From Streptomyces sp. SN-593 (lineage in GTDB: Bacteria > Actinomycetota > Actinomycetes > Streptomycetales > Streptomycetaceae), in NCBI RefSeq assembly GCF_016756395.1, contig NZ_AP018365.1, positions 7,877,501-7,941,500 on the forward strand: a stretch of DNA of 64,000 nucleotides, given 5' to 3'. Numbering within the stretch: the first letter of the stretch is position 1; every line of letters starts with the position of its first letter. The notes below the pieces were generated by a model. The model worked only from the letters and a program-made list of their open reading frames with translations, was not told the origin of the DNA and made no database searches. Positions 58,973 to 64,000 of the stretch are shown here, in pieces. The position numbers and the translations under genes were made by a program.

Positions 58973-59806
58973 TCACCTCACGTCGAGAGGGGAGGCGGGC
59001 GGGGGCACGGGCAGCGGCCCGGGGGCGGGCGCGGACACGGCGTCCGGCGCCGGCGCGGCCTGGTCGGGCACCCGGACCTGGCGGAAGAAGGTGGTGCGGC
59101 GGAGGGTGAAGCCGATCGACTCGTACAGCCGGATGGCGGAGGTGTTCGCGGCGGCGGCGTGCAGGAACGGCGTGTCGCCGCGGGCACCGATCCCGGCGGC
59201 GACGTGGCGGACCAGGCGGGTCGCCAGGCCGTGCCCGCGGTGGTCGGGGTCGGTGCACACCGCGCTGATCTCGGTCCAGCCCGGCGGGTGCAGCCGCTCC
59301 CCGGCCATGGCCACCAGCGCTCCCGCGCGGCGGATGCCGTGGTAGGCGCCCATCTCGACGGTGCGGGGCAGGAAGGGGCCCGGCTGGGTCCGCGCCACCA
59401 GGTCCAGCATCTCGGGGACGTCGGCGGGGCCGAGCGGCACCGCCTCGGGGTCGGGCTCGCCGCGCAGCGTGGTCGCCACGAGCTGCACGCCCGCGATCGC
59501 CTCGCCCGCGACCCACCCGGCGGGCGGCTCGGCGAGCCCGGCGATGGTGAAGGAGTTGCCCGGCCCGACCAGCTCGGCGAGGTCGGCCCACGCGCGCGGG
59601 TCGGCGGGGTCCGCGACCGCGACGAACGGCGACACGTCGCGGAGGTAGCGGCCCGCCCGGCCGACGAACTCCGCCAGGTGCCGGTGCTCGCCGCTCATCG
59701 AGGCCCAGGCGGCGTTGTCCAGGACGTGGGCGCCGGGCGTCCTTGCCGGGTCCTGCGGGAGGGGCGCGTACGAGGGCGGTGGCGTGGTCCGAGGGCTGGT
59801 CGACAT
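58973..59806 (-). CDS. GNAT family N-acetyltransferase (FR47-like)
   Basis: 277 residues. The C-terminal GNAT domain has the acetyl-CoA loop in VCTDPDHRGHGLATRLVRHV (the R/Q-x-x-G-x-G/A motif) and the following AAANTSAIRLYESIGFTLRRTTFFRQV strand-helix. PGPFLPRTVEMGAYHGIRRAGALVAMAGERLHPPGWTEISAV is the FR47-like core. The N-terminal 150 residues are a second, diverged domain. Substrate unknown; in the Bacillus yxe and snaB systems an acetyltransferase N-acetylates S-substituted cysteine before a flavin monooxygenase acts, and the same gene types are neighbours here. Those enzymes are shorter, so the parallel is not proof. Confidence 0.85.
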   Translation of the reverse strand: MSTSPRTTPPPSYAPLPQDPARTPGAHVLDNAAWASMSGEHRHLAEFVGRAGRYLRDVSPFVAVADPADPRAWADLAELVGPGNSFTIAGLAEPPAGWVAGEAIAGVQLVATTLRGEPDPEAVPLGPADVPEMLDLVARTQPGPFLPRTVEMGAYHGIRRAGALVAMAGERLHPPGWTEISAVCTDPDHRGHGLATRLVRHVAAGIGARGDTPFLHAAAANTSAIRLYESIGFTLRRTTFFRQVRVPDQAAPAPDAVSAPAPGPLPVPPPASPLDVR

Positions 59807-59892
59807 GGGCGCCGTGACTCTCCGTTCCGGATGTGCGGTGTGCGGTGTGCGGCGCCCGGGGGCGCCTGCGGGTGCTCCTGAGGGACAACGCC

Positions 59893-59966
59893 GGCCCGGC
59901 CCGCGGAAAATCCCGCGGGACCGGGCCGATCCGGCGGCCCGGCCCGACTCCGGCCGGAGCCGGGCC
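59893..59966 (-). terminator. double hairpin after the binding-protein gene
   Basis: Two inverted repeats lie 16 to 90 bases beyond the stop codon of the substrate-binding protein. One pairs 59893-59906 with 59913-59927 (one bulge, AAAATC loop). The other pairs 59941-59953 with 59954-59966 (one mismatch). Together they should end the importer transcript before the acetyltransferase gene. Confidence 0.7.
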
Positions 59967-59981
59967 GGGGTCGGGGCGCCG

Positions 59982-60998
59982 TCAGGAGTTGCTCAGCGGC
60001 AGGCCGGGCGGGTTGATCCGCGCGCTCGGCACCGCCTCGTCGCTGAGGTTCCACGCGGCCAGCCACTTCGCGTACTGGCCGTTCCTGATCAGGTAGTTGA
60101 TGGCGTCCGACAGCGGCTTGACCAGGCCGTCGTCCTTCTTGGTGGTGGCGCAGATCAGGCCCTGGAGGCTCGCCCCGGCGCCGGAGTAGGTGCCCGCGCT
60201 GCGGGTGGCCTGCGGGCTGCCCGCGGTCTTGGCGACGTGGTAGGCGACGCTGGGGTTGGGCGCGAAGTAGGCGTCGATGCGGCGCGAGTCGAGTGCCAGG
60301 TAGGTGCTGTTCGCCTCCTGGTAGTACTTGATGGTGAGCTTCTTGCCCTCCGCCTTGAGCTTGCTCTGCCACTCCAGCAGGATCTTCTCCTGGTTGGTGC
60401 CGGAGGCGACCGCCACCGTCTTGCCCGCGAGCTGGTTGAAGTCGCCGGTGAAGTTCCAGGCGTCGTCCTTGCGGACCTCGAAGCCGACGTTGTCCTGCCG
60501 GTAGCTGGCGAAGTCGTACTTCTCCTTGCGCTGCTCGGTGTCGGTGATGTTGGAGAAGCCGACGTCGGTCTTGCCGCTGTCGATGCCGATGAACAGGTTG
60601 TCCCAGGTGGCGTCGGTGAGCACCGGCTTGAGCCCGAAGACCGCCGCGACCAGTCGGCCGAGGTCGGGCTCCGACCCGGTCAGGGTCTTCTGGTCGGTGC
60701 CGGTGTAGCCGATCGGCGGGGAGCCCGAGGGCAGGAAGCCCAGGCCCACCACCAGTTCCTTGCTGTCCAGGACGGACTTGGGCAGCTCGGCGCGGATCGA
60801 GGCCACCTCGGGCACCTTCAGGGTGGTCTGCTTCGCCGCGCCGTTGGACAGCGCGCCGACCGTCACGGTGCCCTTGGCGTCCGCCGTGGCGGGGGCGCCG
60901 GAGCCCGAGCCGTCGTCGCTGCCGCAGGCGGCCAGGCCCAGCAGGAGGGATGTCGCGGCGACGGCGCTCAGGGCGAGTCTGGAAGCGGTACGGGGCAT
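59982..60998 (-). CDS. amino-acid-type ABC transporter substrate-binding lipoprotein
   Basis: 338 residues. A signal peptide ends in the lipobox LAAC25. The SBP family 3 domain follows: LVVGLGFLPSGSPPIGYTGTDQKTLTGSEPDLGRLVAAVFGLKPVLTDATWDNLFIGIDSGKTDVGFSNITDT, then DFASYRQDNVGFEVRKDD. Proteins of this type bind polar amino acids, including cystine and S-substituted cysteines. The gene is third in the importer operon, 175 bases after the ATPase gene; that gap holds two copies of a 19-base repeat (61048-61066, 61096-61114). Confidence 0.9.
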   Translation of the reverse strand: MPRTASRLALSAVAATSLLLGLAACGSDDGSGSGAPATADAKGTVTVGALSNGAAKQTTLKVPEVASIRAELPKSVLDSKELVVGLGFLPSGSPPIGYTGTDQKTLTGSEPDLGRLVAAVFGLKPVLTDATWDNLFIGIDSGKTDVGFSNITDTEQRKEKYDFASYRQDNVGFEVRKDDAWNFTGDFNQLAGKTVAVASGTNQEKILLEWQSKLKAEGKKLTIKYYQEANSTYLALDSRRIDAYFAPNPSVAYHVAKTAGSPQATRSAGTYSGAGASLQGLICATTKKDDGLVKPLSDAINYLIRNGQYAKWLAAWNLSDEAVPSARINPPGLPLSNS

Positions 60999-61047
60999 GG
61001 CGGCCTTCCTTGGCGGGTGCGGCGGGGAACTGCGGGGGACACGGACA

Positions 61048-61114
61048 CGGGGACCCGGGAACGGCGGGGCCCGGAAGCGAGGGACACGGAAACGGTGGGG
61101 ACCCGGGAACGGCG
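61048..61114. repeat. two direct copies of a 19-bp unit in the operon gap
   Basis: GGGGACCCGGGAACGGCGG occurs at 61048-61066 and 61096-61114, 48 bases apart, between the ATPase and the binding-protein genes. Purpose unknown; it may reflect slippage or RNA structure that sets relative expression. Confidence 0.55.
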
Positions 61115-61173
61115 GTGGCGGCGACCGGGGTGCGGTGGGACGCGGGGCGGCGGCCCGGAGCCGGGCGGCCGCC

Positions 61174-61980
61174 TCACAGGACGCGGCTGAGGAACTCCCG
61201 GGTCCGGGGATGGCGCGGGGCCGACAGCACGTCCGCGGGCGGCCCCTGTTCCAGGACCCGGCCGCCGTCGAGGAAGACCACGCTGTCGGCGACCTCCCGG
61301 GCGAAGCCGACCTCGTGGGTCACCACGATCAGCGTGGTGCCGCCGGTGGCCAGGTCCTTGATCACTGACAGCACCTCGCCCACCAGTTCGGGGTCGAGCG
61401 CCGAGGTGGGCTCGTCGAAGAGGATCACGCCGGGCTCCAGCGCGAGCGCCCGCGCGATGGCCACCCGCTGCTGCTGCCCGCCGGACAACTGCCGCGGATA
61501 CGCCTCGGCCCGGTCGCCGAGCCCGACCCGCGCGAGCAGTTCCCGCGCCGCCTCGCGCGCCTGCGCCCGGCTCCTGCGGCCGGTCGCCGCGGGCGCGGCG
61601 GCCACGTTCTCCAGCGCGGTGAGGTGCGGGAAGAGGTTGAAGTTCTGGAAGACGAAGCCGATCCGGCCGCGCTGCGCGAGGATCGCCCGCTCGCCCAGCT
61701 CCTTGAACCGCCCGCGGTGCCGGCGCACCCCGACCGGCTCGCCGCCGACCTCGACGTGCCCGGCGTCCAGCTTCTCCAGGTGGTTGATCGTCCGCAGCAG
61801 CGTGGACTTGCCGGAGCCGGACGGCCCGAGGATCACCGTCACCTCGCCGGCCGGCACGGTCAGGTCCACCCCGGCCAGCACCTGCTGCGCGCCGAACCGC
61901 TTGTACGCGCCCCGGACGGTGACCGCGACCGGCCGCGCCGCGCGTTCCCGCGTCCCGCCCGCCTTCGCCGCCGCGCTCAT
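61174..61980 (-). CDS. amino-acid-type ABC transporter ATP-binding protein
   Basis: 268 residues. Walker A GPSGSGKST, Q-loop FVFQNFNLFPHLTALENV, signature LSGGQQQR, Walker B ILFDEPTSALDPE and H-loop VVTHEVGFA. The pattern FNLFPH and TSALDPELVGEVL is that of the polar amino acid (HisP/GlnQ) family. ATG 61980 overlaps the stop codon of the permease gene (ATGA), so the two are coupled. Confidence 0.95.
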   Translation of the reverse strand: MSAAAKAGGTRERAARPVAVTVRGAYKRFGAQQVLAGVDLTVPAGEVTVILGPSGSGKSTLLRTINHLEKLDAGHVEVGGEPVGVRRHRGRFKELGERAILAQRGRIGFVFQNFNLFPHLTALENVAAAPAATGRRSRAQAREAARELLARVGLGDRAEAYPRQLSGGQQQRVAIARALALEPGVILFDEPTSALDPELVGEVLSVIKDLATGGTTLIVVTHEVGFAREVADSVVFLDGGRVLEQGPPADVLSAPRHPRTREFLSRVL

Positions 61981-62987
61981 CGGGCCGCTCCCGTCGCGAG
62001 CCGGGCCCGGGCCCGGAGGTCGAGGAACCCGGAGCGCAGCCGTTGCAGCGGTGTCGGCGGCAGGGTCCGCAGCGCGCCGCGGGAGAAGTACCGCTCCACG
62101 TAGAACTGCGCGACCGACACCACGCTGGTCAGCACCACGTACCAGACCGTCGCCACCAGCAGCAGCGGCACGATGTCGCCGGGGTAGGTGCTGCCCAGCG
62201 TCTCGACGCGGCCGAAGACGTCCAGCAGGGAGACGTAGAAGACCAGCGACGTGCTCTTCACCAGGCCGATGAGCTGGTTGACGTAGGCCGGCACGATGGC
62301 GCGCAGCGCCTGCGGGAAGATGATCCGGGTGAACTGGTAGTGCCGGGGCAGCCCGAGCGCGGCCGCCGCCTCGTGCTGGCCCTGGTCCACCGACAGCAGC
62401 CCGCCGCGCACCACCTCGGCGGCGTACGCGGCCTCGTTGAGGCTGATCCCGACCACCGCGACCACCATGCTGGTGGCGGCCCTGGACTCGTCGAAGTCGA
62501 CGAAGTGCGGGCCGAACGGCACACCGAGGCTCAACGTGGCGTACAGCGCCTGGAAGTTGGCGAGGAACAGCAGCACCACGATCAGCGGGATCGAGCGGAA
62601 CAGCCAGACGTACACCCAGCTGACGATCCGCAGCACCGGGCTGCGCGACATCCGGGCGAGGGCGAGCACCACGCCGGCGAGCAGCCCGAACACCGCGCTC
62701 CACGCGGTGACCTGGAGCGTGACGCCGAGCCCGTGCAGGATGACCGGCCGCAGGAACCAGTAGCGGAACCTGCCCCACTGGAAGAACGGGTTGGTGGCCA
62801 GGCCGTGGGCGATCTGCGCGACGACCACCAGCACCGCCGCGGTCAGCACCCACCGCAGCGGGTGGCGCAGCGGCACCACCCGCTGTTCGTCGGCGCGGTC
62901 CGGCGCGAGGCCGGCGCCCTCGCGGTCGGGGGGTGGCGGGGGAGGCCCGTCGTCGGTGGGGGCGGCGGCGCGGGGCAGGTCGGTCAT
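61977..62987 (-). CDS. amino-acid-type ABC transporter permease
   Basis: 336 residues. A Pro/Asp-rich cytoplasmic N-terminus of about 50 residues leads to a first helix (WVLTAAVLVVVAQIAHGLA) and then the HisM/GlnP-type core with VILHGLGVTLQVTAWSAVFGLLAGVVLALARMS, LFRSIPLIVVLLFLANF, and the coupling motif EAAAALGLPRHYQFTRIIFPQALRAIVPAYVNQLIGLVKSTSLVF. It is the first structural gene of the operon, 227 bases after the leader peptide. One permease gene suggests a homodimeric channel. Confidence 0.93.
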   Translation of the reverse strand: MTDLPRAAAPTDDGPPPPPPDREGAGLAPDRADEQRVVPLRHPLRWVLTAAVLVVVAQIAHGLATNPFFQWGRFRYWFLRPVILHGLGVTLQVTAWSAVFGLLAGVVLALARMSRSPVLRIVSWVYVWLFRSIPLIVVLLFLANFQALYATLSLGVPFGPHFVDFDESRAATSMVVAVVGISLNEAAYAAEVVRGGLLSVDQGQHEAAAALGLPRHYQFTRIIFPQALRAIVPAYVNQLIGLVKSTSLVFYVSLLDVFGRVETLGSTYPGDIVPLLLVATVWYVVLTSVVSVAQFYVERYFSRGALRTLPPTPLQRLRSGFLDLRARARLATGAAR

Positions 62988-63213
62988 CTGGCGACTCCGG
63001 CGCGGGGAGGACGGCCGCACCGCGGCCCGCGTCCCGTACGGGGCGGCGCGCGGCGGCAGGCGGCGGTGGAGGGAAGGGGGAAGACTGGGGTGGGCGAACG
63101 CGACTCGCGCACACGGTCGTTCGTGCGCGCCGGGGCTGCGACGGGTGGTGCGGGGTGCGGGGTGCGTGCCGACGTGCGGTTCGTGCCTCGACGGGCGGGC
63201 GGCCCGGGGGTGT

Positions 63214-63324
63214 TCAGCCGCGACAGAGTGCGCTGCTGACGCGCAGCAGGTCGATGTGCCGGGCCAGGACCGCACGGTGCGGGCGGTGGCAGCGCCGCTG
63301 CTCCGTGCCGTGCGCCGTGTCCAT
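63214..63324 (-). CDS. leader peptide (RHIDLLRV...ALCR type) before the importer operon
   Basis: A 36-codon frame starting ATG and ending ARHIDLLRVSSALCRG then TGA. It shares the RHIDLLRV-x2-ALCR core, the TGT cysteine codon and nearly identical nucleotides with the leader at 58570. A consensus promoter lies upstream (63406-63434), giving an untranslated region of about 75 bases before the ATG. The permease gene begins 226 bases after its stop codon. Cysteine-responsive control of the importer is the natural interpretation. Confidence 0.85.
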   Translation of the reverse strand: MDTAHGTEQRRCHRPHRAVLARHIDLLRVSSALCRG

Positions 63325-63405
63325 CCCGCCCACCTTCGCCGCCCGTTGCCACGGGCCTCGCGTCACTGCTCGACGGCCGGGCGGAAGCGCCCTGACCCGG
63401 GCGTC

Positions 63406-63434
63406 AACGTAGGCAGCGCCGTTACACGTGTCAA
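63406..63434 (-). promoter_or_regulatory. promoter of the leader peptide and importer operon
   Basis: On the minus strand TTGACA (63434-63429), exactly 17 bases, TACGTT (63411-63406). The palindromic core ACACGTGT (63424-63431) overlaps the -35 box and may be an operator. Confidence 0.85.
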
Positions 63435-63630
63435 TGCGGGGCGCGCCGGTACGCCCCCGTGTGTACGGGTTTCGGCGGACGGGTTTCACGCGCCGTTCGC
63501 AATCCGCGGGACCGCGCCGCGACCGGGTGGTCGGGCGGAGCGGCGGTGGCCCGCCCGAGGCGGTCGGTGCCAGGCGCACCGACCGGCGCGACCGGCACGA
63601 CCGGCACGGGCGACCCTGGCGGGAAGCGGG

Positions 63631-64000
63631 TCAGCTCGCCTTCCGCCCGGAGGACGCCGTCTTGCGCGACGCCGTCTTCTTGGCGGCGCCCGACGTGGAG
63701 CCGGCCGCCTTGGACGTGCCGGCCCCGGAACCGTCGGACTTGGCCGCGGCCTTCTTCGTCCCCGCCCGCTTGCCCGACGCCGCCTTCCTGGCCCCGCCGG
63801 ACCTCCCGCCGGAGCCGGAGCCGGACCTTCCGCCGGAGCCGGCCCGCCCGCCCGACGGCTTCGCCTGCTCCACCGACGCCCGCAGCGCCGCCATCAGGTC
63901 CACCACGTTTCCGCCGCCGGCCTCCTCGCCGACCGTCGGCGGCTCCGCCCCCTCCAGCTTCGCGGTCACCAGTGCCTCGACCGCCTGGGCGTACTCGTCG
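63631..64000 (-). CDS. ku: Ku protein, C-terminal part (5' end outside window)
   Basis: The visible chain opens DEYAQAVEALVTAKLEG, the end of the Ku core domain, and continues VVDLMAALRASVEQAK, then a Lys/Ala/Ser/Gly-rich tail with repeated GRSG(S/G) and KKxA units typical of the extended C-termini of actinomycete Ku. Ku binds DNA ends in non-homologous end joining and recruits LigD; the basic tail adds DNA affinity. The start lies beyond the window. At least 122 residues are visible. Confidence 0.85.
   Translation of the reverse strand, partial: DEYAQAVEALVTAKLEGAEPPTVGEEAGGGNVVDLMAALRASVEQAKPSGGRAGSGGRSGSGSGGRSGGARKAASGKRAGTKKAAAKSDGSGAGTSKAAGSTSGAAKKTASRKTASSGRKAS

Overview
The window is about 64 kb of very GC-rich chromosome from an actinomycete, almost certainly a member of the Streptomycetaceae. 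The 23S/5S rRNA sequences, frequent GTG starts, TTGAC(A)/TAnnnT promoters with leaderless starts, a DUF5999 protein and the locus order all point that way. No mobile element, prophage, CRISPR array or tRNA gene was found.

Region 1 (1-16 kb) is conserved core. It opens in the 3' half of a 23S rRNA gene, then 5S and a strong terminator. A block then follows that matches the Mycobacterium tuberculosis Rv1822-Rv1832 neighbourhood: a eukaryotic-type cardiolipin synthase, a GDP-mannose pyrophosphorylase fused to a degenerate phosphomannomutase domain, DUF881, small basic protein, DUF881, a GarA/OdhI-like FHA protein, FtsR, a DUF151 nuclease, a second MerR protein, and gcvP behind a tandem glycine riboswitch. 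DNA polymerase IV and a PRC-barrel protein lie inside the block; gcvH is absent from it.

Region 2 (16-50 kb) is a mosaic of single genes and small operons. It holds a GCS2-fold ligase, a CPBP protease, PhzF, a MOSC protein, an MFS exporter under a SoxR/MerR-like promoter, a PadR regulator with its own operator, a LacI regulator, a PNPOx-family oxidase and three EamA transporters. A MocR regulator lies divergent to two flavin-binding PNPOx-fold proteins. Further on are a PLP dehydratase, a LysR regulator, a Rieske lipoprotein, an S9 peptidase, a HipA-like kinase overlapping a DUF3037 gene, two SDRs, uracil-DNA glycosylase, an oxidoreductase, apolipoprotein N-acyltransferase, DoxX, a histidine phosphatase and a flavin disulfide reductase.

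Region 3 (50-57 kb) has an SDR gene divergent from its likely TetR repressor, with two operators between them, then a 1416-residue ABC exporter carrying both halves in one chain.

Region 4 (57-63.4 kb, minus strand) is the most interesting part. An amino-acid-type ABC importer (permease, ATPase, binding protein), a GNAT acetyltransferase and an LLM flavin monooxygenase lie together. Two short leader-peptide genes ending in a conserved RHIDLLRV...ALCR motif precede the importer and the monooxygenase. The content resembles the Bacillus yxe set for salvage of S-modified cysteine, and the leaders suggest cysteine-responsive attenuation. The window ends inside a Ku gene.
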